Of a stretch of 64,000 nt of DNA, positions 27,506 through 36,773 are shown piece after piece (position 1 is the stretch's first letter; each line of letters begins with the position of its first letter). Made by a program: the position numbers and the translations under genes. The notes below the pieces were generated by a model. It made no database searches, was not told the origin of the DNA, and worked only from the letters and a program-made list of their open reading frames with translations. Location: contig NZ_JACHDB010000002.1 of assembly GCF_014200805.1 (NCBI RefSeq), positions 1 through 64,000 of the forward strand. Reading direction: 5' to 3'. The DNA comes from Nocardiopsis composta. GTDB lineage: Bacteria; Actinomycetota; Actinomycetes; Streptosporangiales; Streptosporangiaceae.

Positions 27506-28073
27506 GCGTTTCAATTGTGTCCTGCCGCCGGGGTCTGCGATGCAGGGGCGGCCGGGAGCTCGGGGGGAGGGCCTCCGGCCCGGGCGGTGCCGGGGTCTCC
27601 GCGAGCTCGCGGGGGACATCCTACGGTATTCGGGCGATGGGCCCCAAGGATGGGCAAAGCAAGAGCAACCACGGTCAATCGTAGTTGCGTCCCGTTAGCG
27701 CTCGGGCTTCACCAAAACGACGGGTATCGGCGTCGGACCTACACGTTACCCGTGATTAACCCCTGCTGTGGTGCAGGTCGCGGGCGTTTCGCCAAGTCGG
27801 GGGCGGGGTGTCGCCCCGGCGGGCGGGCGGGTCGGAGTTCAGAAGATCCACCAGATGCCCAGGGCGGCGAGCGCCTCGAAGGCCGACAGCAGCGTCATGT
27901 GCTCCCTCCTCGGTCCGAGCCGTGTCCGCAGGGCGGAATCGTGCGTACGGAGGGGAGGGGCGACGCGTGCGGGGATCATGCTCCCCGGGGTGTCCGGGCA
28001 AACCGGCTTTGCCGGTACTTGGCGTGATCGTGGGGCGGGGGAGCGGGAGGCGGGGCGCTACCGTTGTGCCGTG
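27506..28073. other. Gap between tRNA-Arg and cobD
   Basis: Apart from a possible 19-codon reading frame (27839-27898, minus) these 568 bases hold no visible gene. A 6-bp hairpin (ACCGGC-ttt-GCCGGT, 28002-28016) lies before cobD. No cobalamin riboswitch (B12 box) is seen here, unlike upstream of cobN and the chelatase gene. Confidence 0.5.
27839..27898 (-). CDS. Possible 19-residue membrane peptide with strong ribosome site
   Basis: On the minus strand an ATG at 27898 is preceded by GAGGAGGGAGC, one of the best ribosome sites in the window. It opens a 19-codon frame (MTLLSAFEALAALGIWWIF) that is hydrophobic enough to sit in a membrane. It is too short to judge by codon use. It could be a small membrane peptide, a leader peptide or chance. 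It is divergent from cobD and convergent with nothing. Confidence 0.3.
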   Translation of the reverse strand: MTLLSAFEALAALGIWWIF

Positions 28074-29039
28074 ATGAAGCAGAGGGGGGAGCGGGCCGCG
28101 GGGCTGCTCGCGGGGGCCGTGCTCGATCGGACCGTGCCCGATCCGAGGCGGGGGCACCCCGTTGCGCTGTTCGGGGCGGCGGCGGCCCGCCTGGAGCGGG
28201 CGCTGTACCGGCCCTCGCGGGCGCGCGGCGCCGTGTTCACCGCCGCCGCCGTGGGGTCCGCGGCCGCGCTCGGGGCGCTGGCCGAGCGGGCACCGGGGCC
28301 GGGAACGCGCACCGCGGCCACCGCCGCGGCCGCCTGGGCGGTCTCCGGCGGGGCCATGCTGCGCAGGGAGGCCGGGCGGATCGCCGGCGCCCTGGAAGCG
28401 GGCGACCTCGACGAGGCCCGCCGCCGGCTGCCCGGGCTGTGCGGCCGCGACCCCTCCGAGCTGGACGGCAAGGGGATCGCCCGCGCCGCCGTCGAGTCGG
28501 TCGCGGAGAACACCTCGGACGCGGCCGTCGGCGGGCACGTGTGGGGCGCCCTGCTGGGCCTGCCCGGCCTGCTCGGCCACCGCGCCGCCAACACCCTGGA
28601 CGCCATGGTCGGCTACCGCTCCGAGCGGTACCTGCGGTTCGGTTCGGCGGCGGCGCGCCTGGACGACGTCGCCGGGTGGGCGCCCTCCCGGCTCACCGCG
28701 CTGCTGGCCTGCGCCGCCGCCCCGCTGGTCGGCGGCGACACCCGGCGCGCCCTGGCGGCCACCGCCCGGTACGGGCACCGCCACCCCAGCCCCAACGCCG
28801 GGTACTGCGAAGCGGCCTTCGCCGGCGCCCTGGACCTGCGCCTGGGTGGCGCCAACCGGTACGGCGACCGGGTCGAGCACCGCCCCGAACTGGGCGACGG
28901 GCGGCCGCCCGGCCCCGCCGACCTGCGCCGCGCGATCCGGCTGGCCGGCATCGTGGACGCGGCCTCGGCCGGCCTGGCCGCGCTCGCCGCGGCCGGAGTC
29001 CCCGAGCGGGTGCCGGGAGCGAACCGGGGGCGGCGGTGA
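28074..29039 (+). CDS. cobD: Adenosylcobinamide-phosphate synthase CobD/CbiB
   Basis: A membrane enzyme that attaches (R)-1-amino-2-propanol phosphate to adenosylcobyric acid. The 321-residue product shows family motifs [56 protein letters not shown] and [20 protein letters not shown] 28074 is used; GTG 28071 is equally possible. The frame extends far upstream but without family similarity. The end overlaps cobQ (GTGA). Confidence 0.93.
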   Translation: MKQRGERAAGLLAGAVLDRTVPDPRRGHPVALFGAAAARLERALYRPSRARGAVFTAAAVGSAAALGALAERAPGPGTRTAATAAAAWAVSGGAMLRREAGRIAGALEAGDLDEARRRLPGLCGRDPSELDGKGIARAAVESVAENTSDAAVGGHVWGALLGLPGLLGHRAANTLDAMVGYRSERYLRFGSAAARLDDVAGWAPSRLTALLACAAAPLVGGDTRRALAATARYGHRHPSPNAGYCEAAFAGALDLRLGGANRYGDRVEHRPELGDGRPPGPADLRRAIRLAGIVDAASAGLAALAAAGVPERVPGANRGRR

Positions 29040-30568
29040 GCGGGGCGGGGCGCACCGCCCCGGCGCTGCTCGTCGCGGGAACCACTTCTGATGCGGGCAA
29101 GAGCGTGGTCACCGCGGGCCTGTGCCGCTGGCTCGCCCGGCAGGGGGTGAAGGTCGCACCGTTCAAGGCGCAGAACATGTCGCTCAACTCGGTGGTCGCC
29201 CCGGACGGCTCGGAGATCGGCCGGGCGCAGGCCATGCAGGCCGCCGCGGCCGGGGTGGAGCCGTGCGCGGCGATGAACCCGGTGCTGCTCAAGCCCGGCG
29301 GCGACCGCAGCAGCCAGGTGGTGGTGCGCGGGCGCCCGATCGGCGAGGCCGACGCGCTGAGCTACCGGGGCTACAAGGAGCGGCTGCGCGAGGTGGCGCT
29401 GGAGTCGCTGGCCGAGCTGCGCGCCGGCTACGACGCGGTGGTCTGCGAGGGCGCGGGCAGCCCCGCGGAGATCAACCTGCGGGACGGGGACATCGCCAAC
29501 ATGGGCCTGGCGCGCGCGGCGGACCTGCCGGTGCTGCTGGTCGGCGACATCGACCGGGGCGGGGTGTTCGCGGCGATGCACGGCACCCTGGCCCTGCTGG
29601 AGCCCGCCGACCAGGCGCTGATCGCGGGGTTCGTGGTGAACAAGTTCCGCGGCGCGCGGGAGCTGCTCGAACCCGGCCTGGACATGCTGCGCGACCTCAC
29701 CGGCCGCCCGGTGCTGGGGGTACTGCCCTGGCTGGACGGCCTGTGGCTGGACGTGGAGGACTCGCTCGCGCTCAGCGTGGACCGGGGGCCGGCCGCGCCG
29801 CCCGTCACCGGGACCGCGCTGCGGGTGGCGGTGGTGCGCACCCCGCGGATCAGCAACTTCACCGACATCGACGCGCTCACCGTCGAACCGGGGGTGGACG
29901 TGCGCTTCGCCACCGCCCCGCACGAGCTGGACGGTGCCGACCTGGTGATCCTGCCCGGGAGCCGGGCCACCGTTGCCGACCTGGCCTGGATGCGCGGGCG
30001 CGGGCTGGACGCCGCGGTCGCCGACCGGGCCCGCCGCGGCCGCCCGGTGCTGGGCATCTGCGGTGGCTTCCAGATGCTCGCCCGCACCATCACCGACGAG
30101 GTGGAATCGGGCGCCGGGACGGTGCCGGGGCTGGGCCTGCTGCCCACGGCGGTCCGCTTCGCAGAGGAGAAGACCCTGGCGCGGCCGCGCGGCACCGCCT
30201 ACGGCGAGGACGTCCGGGCCTACGAGATCCACCACGGGCAGGTGGAGACCGACTGGTCCGACGCCGGGGCGCCCGAGCCGTTCCTGGACGGCTGCCGGCG
30301 CGCCGCAGTGTGGGGCACCACCTGGCACGGCGCCTTCGAGAACGACGGGTTCCGCCGCGCCTTCCTCACCGACGTCGCCACCGCGGCGGGGAGCGCGTTC
30401 CGCCCCGCCCCCGGCACCGATTTCGCGGCCGCCCGGGCCGCCCGCCTCGATGCCCTGGGCGACCTGGTCGCCGAGCACATGGACACCGGCGCGGTGCTGC
30501 GCCTGATGGAGCAGGGCGCCCCCGCCGGCCTCCCGGTGGTGCCGCCGGGCGGCCCGGTCCGGCGCTGA
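29036..30568 (+). CDS. cobQ: Cobyric acid synthase CobQ/CbiP
   Basis: Glutamine-dependent enzyme amidating the b, d, e and g side chains of adenosylcobyrinic acid a,c-diamide. The 510-residue protein has the P-loop-like [15 protein letters not shown] at the N-terminus, a synthetase part ([37 protein letters not shown]) and a C-terminal glutaminase with Cys342 ([10 protein letters not shown]) and YEIHHGQ. GTG 29036 overlaps the cobD stop. Full length for the family. Confidence 0.95.
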   Translation: MSGAGRTAPALLVAGTTSDAGKSVVTAGLCRWLARQGVKVAPFKAQNMSLNSVVAPDGSEIGRAQAMQAAAAGVEPCAAMNPVLLKPGGDRSSQVVVRGRPIGEADALSYRGYKERLREVALESLAELRAGYDAVVCEGAGSPAEINLRDGDIANMGLARAADLPVLLVGDIDRGGVFAAMHGTLALLEPADQALIAGFVVNKFRGARELLEPGLDMLRDLTGRPVLGVLPWLDGLWLDVEDSLALSVDRGPAAPPVTGTALRVAVVRTPRISNFTDIDALTVEPGVDVRFATAPHELDGADLVILPGSRATVADLAWMRGRGLDAAVADRARRGRPVLGICGGFQMLARTITDEVESGAGTVPGLGLLPTAVRFAEEKTLARPRGTAYGEDVRAYEIHHGQVETDWSDAGAPEPFLDGCRRAAVWGTTWHGAFENDGFRRAFLTDVATAAGSAFRPAPGTDFAAARAARLDALGDLVAEHMDTGAVLRLMEQGAPAGLPVVPPGGPVRR

Positions 30569-30813
30569 CCTCCGCCTGGGGCGGAGAGCCGGCGCCGGCC
30601 CGGCCCCGATGGAGGGGCTGTGCACAACCGGCTGTGGACGGGCGGTGGCGCGCCGCGGCGCGGCCGCCTAGCGTGGTCCCCGACCGGTGGCGGACCGGGT
30701 GGAAGAGGGTCGGACACAGCGCGGACAGGGGCCCCGACGAGAAGGACGCCGCCGCCGGCATCCGGCCCGCAGGGCCGGAGCGCCCCTGCTCCTTCCATGT
30801 TCGGAGGCCCACT

Positions 30814-31272
30814 GTGACCACCACCGGAATCGACCGCACCGACGGCTCCGCGACCGCCCATCCCGCGCCGGAGGGCGCGCCGCCGCGCCGGGTCGTGCTC
30901 GACCTGGACCCGATGACCCACGCCGAACTGGAGCGCGCCGCGGACGGCCGCTCCATCGAGTCCTACCTGTACATCCTGGCCGGGCGCTATGCCCGGTGGA
31001 ACGAGATGCGCGACTGGCTGATGCACCTGGAGGCGTGCTACGGCCCGCTTCCCGCGGAGGCACTGGAACGGCTGCATCGCAGGATGCTCGGCCTGCGGCC
31101 GGTGCACGGCGCCGGAACCGGGCTCAGCGTCGTGTTCACCGAGGAGGAGGCCGCGGCCCTGAAGGACGCCGCGGACGGCAGGGCGCTCGCCCCGTTCGTC
31201 CGGGAGACCGTGCTCGACCGGCTCACCGCGGCCGCGGAGGAGGCGCCCGGGGACCGGACGGGCGGAGGGTGA
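30814..31272 (+). CDS. Hypothetical protein, 152 residues
   Basis: The start GTG 30814 has GGAGG at 30803-30807. No family was recognised. Two similar units can be seen: RRVVLDLDPMTHAELERAADGRSIESYLYILA and LSVVFTEEEAAALKDAADGRALAPFVRETV (each quoted only by its ends), which resemble ribbon-helix-helix-like helices. It may be a small regulator. It follows cobQ by 245 bases and probably has its own promoter. An 8-bp hairpin (31307-31327) follows. Confidence 0.55.
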   Translation: MTTTGIDRTDGSATAHPAPEGAPPRRVVLDLDPMTHAELERAADGRSIESYLYILAGRYARWNEMRDWLMHLEACYGPLPAEALERLHRRMLGLRPVHGAGTGLSVVFTEEEAAALKDAADGRALAPFVRETVLDRLTAAAEEAPGDRTGGG

Positions 31273-31306
31273 ACGCCGCGTCGGCATGAGGCGCCCGGGC
31301 CGCGGC

Positions 31307-31327
31307 CGCCCGCCTTTCCGGCGGGCG
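31307..31327 (+). terminator. 8-bp hairpin after the hypothetical gene
   Basis: CGCCCGCC (31307-31314) pairs with GGCGGGCG (31320-31327) around TTTCC. The remaining bases of the 445-base gap to 31717 are very GC-rich and show no gene or other clear signal. Confidence 0.45.
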
Positions 31328-31717
31328 CGCCGCGGGTGCCGATCGGACGCGGACGCCGGTTCTGCCGGCGGATCGCCGATGGCGTGCAGCGGCCCTGCGG
31401 GCCGGTGTCTCCGGGGCCGGGGCGGACGGGCCGCCCTGATGCCCCGTGATTCTCCGCGGGCCCTGCCGCTGCGGGGCCGGCGCGGTGTGCGGCCGGCCTC
31501 GCAGCGGCAAGAGCGGCGCGGATGGGGAGCGGACCGGGTGCCCGTCCAGGGACCCCGGCCCCACGACAACCTGCGCCGGGCCTCGGCCTCGTGCCTACCC
31601 GCGGTGAAGCCGCCCTGCGCCGCCCGGCCCTGCGCCGACGAGCCGCCACAGCCCGCCCCTTCGCAGCCTGGGCAGGGGCGACGCGCGGCCTGCCGCCGGC
31701 CTCGGTGGCGGGTGCGT

Positions 31718-32236
31718 CTAGGCGGCGAGCGACCGGGCGTAGTTCACCTGCTGGGCGACGTGGGCGCCGGTGGCCCGGCCCAGGGCGGGGACCATCGTGG
31801 AGTGGTACGTCCCGCCGCCCTGCACGGTCACCTGGATGTGGCCGGTGACCCGCTCCTCCTTCACCAGCAGGAACAGCAGGCCGAGCAGGCAGGTCCACCA
31901 GAAGACCAGGATCGCCACGATGATCGCCCAGACCGGGGTGGTCTTCTCCACCCGGGACATGTCGGTGACGGTCCACACCGACCCCTTGATCGGGAACCGC
32001 CCCGCGGGGGTGATCACCTCGGTCTGGGTGACGGCGATGTCCCCGATGGTGGTGAGCGTCGGCCCGCCGGCCGGGACCGGGGCCATCGGCGCCTCGTAGC
32101 CGCCGGCCTGGACGGGCACGACCTCCCCGGAGCTCTGCGGGGGCGGCCCGTAGACCGGCCGGCCGTAGGGGTCGGTCCCGGGGTGCTGCCGGTAGGGGTC
32201 GCCGGCTCCGGAGGGAGGGTGGGGGTACTGGGTCAT
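31718..32236 (-). CDS. DUF6232-like membrane protein of unknown function
   Basis: A 172-residue protein from the ATG at 32236. The first ~50 residues are Pro/Tyr/Gly-rich, as in many actinobacterial membrane proteins. A beta-rich part follows (TTIGDIAVTQTEVITPAG), then one strong membrane segment (PVWAIIVAILVFWWTCLLGLLFLL), then a short beta part (GHIQVTVQGGGTYHSTMVP). This order resembles DUF6232-type proteins; the family name is from memory and not certain. It is divergent from cobN. Confidence 0.6.
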   Translation of the reverse strand: MTQYPHPPSGAGDPYRQHPGTDPYGRPVYGPPPQSSGEVVPVQAGGYEAPMAPVPAGGPTLTTIGDIAVTQTEVITPAGRFPIKGSVWTVTDMSRVEKTTPVWAIIVAILVFWWTCLLGLLFLLVKEERVTGHIQVTVQGGGTYHSTMVPALGRATGAHVAQQVNYARSLAA

Positions 32237-32339
32237 GCGCCGATTGTCGCAAAGCGCGTCGCCGAATGGGAATCGCACCGGGAAAGGGGTTCCGGCGGTC
32301 GGAGGCGGGCCGGACAGGGGCCTCTGCGAAGATGGGGCG

Positions 32340-32525
32340 GTACGTGCCGTGAAGGAACACGGTGCCCCGGATGGGCGGGGCCTGGCCGGAACCGGCCTGG
32401 AAGCCGTGGCTGTCCCGCAACTGTGAGGGAGGAGCGCCCCCGGACGCGCGCCACTGCCGGCACCGCCGGCGGGAAGGCCCGGGAGGCGCGGTGATCCCCG
32501 AGCCAGGAGACTTCGCGGTGCGTCG
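32340..32525 (+). promoter_or_regulatory. Cobalamin riboswitch upstream of cobN
   Basis: The core elements are visible: GCAACTGTGAGGGAGGAGCG (32417-32436), CGCCACTG with GGCGGGAAGGC after it, and the B12 box GAGCCAGGAGAC (32500-32511). The order and spacing fit the adenosylcobalamin riboswitch class. Binding of cobalamin should lower cobN expression. The edges are approximate. Confidence 0.9.
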
Positions 32526-32578
32526 AGCATCCGATCGGCACTGGGGCGCGGACCCCGGATCGACACGAAGGACCGAGT

Positions 32579-35500
32579 GTGGCCACCATTCTGCTGCTGT
32601 CCACCGCGGACACCGAGCTCCTCGCCGCACAGGCGGCCGAGGCCGGGTACCGCACCGCGAACCCGGCGCGGACGCCCGCAACCGAGGTCCCCGCACTGCT
32701 GGAAGGGGTCGACATCGCCGTGGTGCGGCTCCTCGGCGGAACCGAGTTCTGGCCGGACGGCGTGGCCGCGCTGCGGGCCGGCGGTGTTCCGCTGGTCGCC
32801 CTGGGCGGCGAGGCCGCGGTGGACGCGGAGATGATCGCCGCCTCCACGGTCCCCGCCGGCGTGGCCACCGAGGCCCACGCCTATCTGGCCGAGGGCGGGG
32901 TGGAGAACCTGCGCCAGCTGGCCCGCTTCCTCTCCGACACGGTGCTGCTCACCGGGGACGGCTTCGCCCCGCCGGAGAAGATGCCCGAGTACGGCGTGCA
33001 CGAGCGGCCGTCCCGGGGCGGCGCGCCGGCCGAAGGCGCGCGGCCGGTGGTGGCGGTGGTGTTCTACCGGGCGCACGAGCTGTCCGGCAACACCTCCTTC
33101 GTCGACGTGCTGTGCGACGCGATCGAGGAGGCCGGGGGCGAGCCGCTCCCGGTGTTCTCCGGCTCGCTGCGCGGCTTGGACGCGGAGAACACCCCCGGGC
33201 TGTTCGAACTGCTCGGCCGGGCCGACGCGATCGTCACCACGGTGCTGGCCGCGGGCGGGTCGGTGGCCGCCGACGCCAGCGGCGGCGGCGACGAGGACGC
33301 CTGGGACGCGGGCGCGCTCGCCGCGCTGGACGTGCCGATCATCCAGGGCCTGGTGCTCACCTCCACCCGGGAGCAGTGGCGGGCCTCCGACGCGGCGCTC
33401 ACCCCGATGGACGCCGGCATGCAGGTCGCCATCCCGGAGTTCGACGGCCGGCTGATCACCGTCCCGTTCTCCTTCAAGGAGCTGGCCGAGGGGTCCGTCC
33501 CGGTCTACCGGGCCGACCCGGAGCGGGCCGCCCGGGTGGCCGGGATCGCGGTCCGGCACGCCCGGCTGCGCGCGGTACCACCGGCCGAGCGCCGCCTGGG
33601 CGTGGTGCTCTCCTCCTACCCCACCAAGCACTCCCGGGTCGGCAACGCCGTGGGCCTGGACACCCCCGCCTCGGCGGTCCGGCTGTTCCGGCTGCTCGCC
33701 GAGCGCGGGTACGACCTCGGCCCGGACGACGCGCTGTGGCGCCGCCCCGGGCCGGAGGAGGACCGCCGGGAGGACGACGGCGACCCGCTCATCCACGCGC
33801 TGATCGCGGCCGGCGGGCACGACGTGGAGTGGCTCACCGAGGAGCAGCTGTCCGCCGCCGGCGCCCGGGTCCCGCTGGAGGACTACACCCGCTGGTTCGA
33901 GGCGCTCCCCGCCGAGCTGCGCGACTCCATCCGGGAGCACTGGGGCGAACCGCCGGGTGAGCTCTACGTCGACGACTCGCACGGCCGCCCGGAGATCGTG
34001 CTGGCCTCGCTCCGCTTCGGCAACCTGGTGCTGATGATCCAGCCGCCGCGGGGCTTCGGGGAGAACCCGATCGCCATCTACCACGACCCGGACCTGCCGC
34101 CCTCGCACCACTACCTGGCCGCCTACCGGTGGCTGGAGGGCCCGCGCGGGCAGGGCGGCTTCGGCGCCGACGCCGTGGTGCACCTGGGCAAGCACGGCAC
34201 CCTGGAGTGGCTGCCCGGCAAGGGCCTGGGCATGGCCGCCGAGGACGCCCCGGACGCGGTGCTCGGCGACCTCCCGCTGGTCTACCCGTTCATCGTGAAC
34301 GACCCGGGCGAGGGCACCCAGGCCAAGCGGCGCGGGCACGCCACCGTGGTCGACCACCTGGTGCCGCCGATGGCGCGCGCCGACACCTACGGCGACATCG
34401 CCAAGCTGGAGCAGCTCCTCGACGAGTACGCCCTGGTCAGCGACCTGGACCCGGACAAGGCGCCGGCGCTGCGCGCGCAGATCTGGACGCTGATCAAGAG
34501 CGCCGAGCTCCACCACGACCTGCACCAGGAGGACATGCCGGGGGAGGAGGAGTTCGACGACTTCGTCATGCACGTCGACGGCTACCTGTGCGAGATCAAG
34601 GACGTGCAGATCCGCGACGGCCTGCACGTCCTGGGCGCCGCCCCGGAGGGGGAGGCCCGGGTCAACCTGGTGCTCGCGGTGCTGCGGGCCTCCCAGGTGT
34701 GGGCCGGGACGGCGGGCGCGCTCCCCGGGCTGCGCGCGGCACTGGCCCGCCGCTTCGGCCTGGAGGAGAAGGCGCTGCTGGCCGACCCGGGCGCCCGGAT
34801 CGAGGTGCCCAAGGAGCTCACCGCGCTGGAGGACGGCCCGGCGCGCACCGCCTCGGACGCCGTCGACCTGCTCGAAGCGGTGGCCCGCCGGCTGGTGGAG
34901 GAGATGGAGCAGGCCGGCTGGGAAACCGGGCGCGCCGAACCGCTGGTCGCCGAGGTGCTCGGCGGGGCCGCCGACGCCGAGCGGCGGGCCGCCCTGGCCG
35001 ACGCGGTCCGGGTGCTGGTCTTCGCCGCGGAGGAGGTGGTGCCGCGGCTGGCCGCCACCGGTGCGGAGATCGACGCGGTGCTGCACGCCCTGAACGGCGG
35101 GCACGTGCCGGCCGGCCCCTCCGGGTCGCCCACCCGGGGCCTGGTCAACGTGCTGCCGACCGGCCGCAACTTCTACTCGGTCGACCCCAAGGCGATCCCG
35201 TCCCGCAACTCCTGGGACGTGGGCCAGGCGCTGGCCGACTCGCTGGTCGCCCGGCACCTGGCGGACACCGGCTCCTACCCGCGGTCGGTCGGCATCACCG
35301 TGTGGGGCACCGCGGCGATGCGCACCCAGGGCGACGACATCGCCGAGGTGCTGGCCCTGCTGGGCACCCGGCCCACCTGGGACGACGCCTCCCGGCGGGT
35401 GACCGGTTTCGAGATCGTCCCGCTGGAGGAGCTGGGCCGGCCGCGGATCGACGTCACGCTGCGCGTCTCCGGTTTCTTCCGGGACGCCTTCCCGCACGTC

Positions 35501-36346
35501 ATCGGCTTGATCGACGACGCGATCAGCGCGGTGGCCGAACTGGACGAGCCGGAGGAGTCCAACTACTGCCGGGCGCACGCGCTCGCCGACCACGCCGGGC
35601 ACGGCGACTGGCGGCGCGCCACCACCCGGATCTTCGGCTCCAAGCCGGGCGCCTACGGTGCGGGGCTGCTGCCGCTGATCGACGCGCGCAACTGGCGCGA
35701 CGACGCCGACCTCGCCGAGGTCTACGCGGTCTGGGGCGGCTACGCCTACGGGCGGGGGCTGGACGGCGCCGAGCGCCGCCCGGACATGGAGGCGGCGTTC
35801 CGCCGGATCGCGGTCGCGGCGAAGAACCAGGACACCCGCGAGCACGACATCGTCGACTCCGACGACTACTTCCAGTACCACGGCGGGATGGTCGCCATGG
35901 TGCGCCGGCTGACCGGGGAGTCCCCGGCCGCCTACATCGGCGACTCCGCGGTGCCGGACCAGGTCAAGACGCGCACCCTGGGGGAGGAGACCCGCCGGGT
36001 GTTCCGGGCCAGGGTGGTCAACCCGCGGTGGATCGCGGCGATGCGCCGGCACGGCTACAAGGGCGCGTTCGAGCTGGCCGCCACGGTGGACTACCTGTTC
36101 GGCTACGACGCGACGGCGGGCGTGGTCGACGACTGGATGTACCGGACCCTCGCCGAGACCTACGTGTTCGACCAGGAGAACCGGGACTTCCTGGAGGAGT
36201 CCAACCCGTGGGCGCTGCGCGGCATCTCCGAGCGGCTGCTGGAGGCGGCCGAGCGCGGGCTGTGGGAGGAGCCGGAGGAGGACGTGCTGGAGCGGCTCCG
36301 CGAGACCTACCTCCGGTTGGAGGGCGAGCTGGAGGGCGACGACTGA
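32579..36346 (+). CDS. cobN: Cobaltochelatase subunit CobN
   Basis: Large subunit of the ATP-dependent chelatase inserting cobalt into hydrogenobyrinic acid a,c-diamide. The 1255-residue size and motifs (VVFYRAHELSGNTSFVD, VVLSSYPTKHSRVGNAVGLD, VVHLGKHGTLEWLPGKG, VNVLPTGRNFYSVDPKA, VWGTAAMRTQGDDIAE) match CobN. The start GTG 32579 follows a modest GAAGG and lies 54 bases after the riboswitch. The AAA+/VWA partner is encoded at 46958, not next to it. A strong hairpin (36513-36550) closes the gene. Confidence 0.96.
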   Translation: MATILLLSTADTELLAAQAAEAGYRTANPARTPATEVPALLEGVDIAVVRLLGGTEFWPDGVAALRAGGVPLVALGGEAAVDAEMIAASTVPAGVATEAHAYLAEGGVENLRQLARFLSDTVLLTGDGFAPPEKMPEYGVHERPSRGGAPAEGARPVVAVVFYRAHELSGNTSFVDVLCDAIEEAGGEPLPVFSGSLRGLDAENTPGLFELLGRADAIVTTVLAAGGSVAADASGGGDEDAWDAGALAALDVPIIQGLVLTSTREQWRASDAALTPMDAGMQVAIPEFDGRLITVPFSFKELAEGSVPVYRADPERAARVAGIAVRHARLRAVPPAERRLGVVLSSYPTKHSRVGNAVGLDTPASAVRLFRLLAERGYDLGPDDALWRRPGPEEDRREDDGDPLIHALIAAGGHDVEWLTEEQLSAAGARVPLEDYTRWFEALPAELRDSIREHWGEPPGELYVDDSHGRPEIVLASLRFGNLVLMIQPPRGFGENPIAIYHDPDLPPSHHYLAAYRWLEGPRGQGGFGADAVVHLGKHGTLEWLPGKGLGMAAEDAPDAVLGDLPLVYPFIVNDPGEGTQAKRRGHATVVDHLVPPMARADTYGDIAKLEQLLDEYALVSDLDPDKAPALRAQIWTLIKSAELHHDLHQEDMPGEEEFDDFVMHVDGYLCEIKDVQIRDGLHVLGAAPEGEARVNLVLAVLRASQVWAGTAGALPGLRAALARRFGLEEKALLADPGARIEVPKELTALEDGPARTASDAVDLLEAVARRLVEEMEQAGWETGRAEPLVAEVLGGAADAERRAALADAVRVLVFAAEEVVPRLAATGAEIDAVLHALNGGHVPAGPSGSPTRGLVNVLPTGRNFYSVDPKAIPSRNSWDVGQALADSLVARHLADTGSYPRSVGITVWGTAAMRTQGDDIAEVLALLGTRPTWDDASRRVTGFEIVPLEELGRPRIDVTLRVSGFFRDAFPHVIGLIDDAISAVAELDEPEESNYCRAHALADHAGHGDWRRATTRIFGSKPGAYGAGLLPLIDARNWRDDADLAEVYAVWGGYAYGRGLDGAERRPDMEAAFRRIAVAAKNQDTREHDIVDSDDYFQYHGGMVAMVRRLTGESPAAYIGDSAVPDQVKTRTLGEETRRVFRARVVNPRWIAAMRRHGYKGAFELAATVDYLFGYDATAGVVDDWMYRTLAETYVFDQENRDFLEESNPWALRGISERLLEAAERGLWEEPEEDVLERLRETYLRLEGELEGDD

Positions 36347-36512
36347 CCGCGCCCGGCCGGGCTTTCGCGGGGCGGGCCGCCGCCGATCCGCGGCGCCCGC
36401 CCCGGGCGGCGGCACGGCCCGGCCGGCGGCGTTCCTCCCGGCCGCGGGCCGGGAGCGGACCGCGGGACTGGGTCGCTAGCCGACGGCGTCCGCCCGGCGC
36501 AAGATCCCCGCG

Positions 36513-36550
36513 GCGAACCGGGGTGGCCGATTGCGGCCACCCCGGTTCGC
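36513..36550 (+). terminator. Perfect 17-bp hairpin terminator of cobN
   Basis: Arms 36513-36529 (GCGAACCGGGGTGGCCG) and 36534-36550 pair perfectly around ATTG, in the 427-base gap 36347-36773. The rest of the gap shows no gene; the promoter of the next gene must lie between the hairpin and 36773. Confidence 0.8.
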
Positions 36551-36773
36551 TGTGTCGCCGGTCACATCCGGCGCGGCGGGGCGATCGCTGTTACCGCTGG
36601 TAGCGGGGCGGGGGCCGGTCGGTGGCCGGCCGAAGGGCCCGGGCGGGGGTGCGGGGGACCGGCGAATCGGAGAACGTGAAAGTCTTTCGCGAAAGCCGGA
36701 GGCGTGCGTAATCTGCCGACGACGCGTCGTGCACGACCCCTGTGATCCCCCGCCGATCGAGGTGCGACTTACC

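Noticed and set aside
27506-28073. A cobalamin riboswitch before cobD
   Set aside because: I looked for the B12 box GAGCCAG and the GCCACTG element and found neither.
31273-31717. Frames on both strands after the hypothetical gene at 30814
   Set aside because: Arg/Ala/Gly-rich, no start signal and no family likeness.
31718-36415. A 1565-codon minus-strand frame opposite cobN
   Set aside because: Only its last 172 codons (31718-32236) look like a protein; the rest is a shadow of cobN, made possible by high GC.
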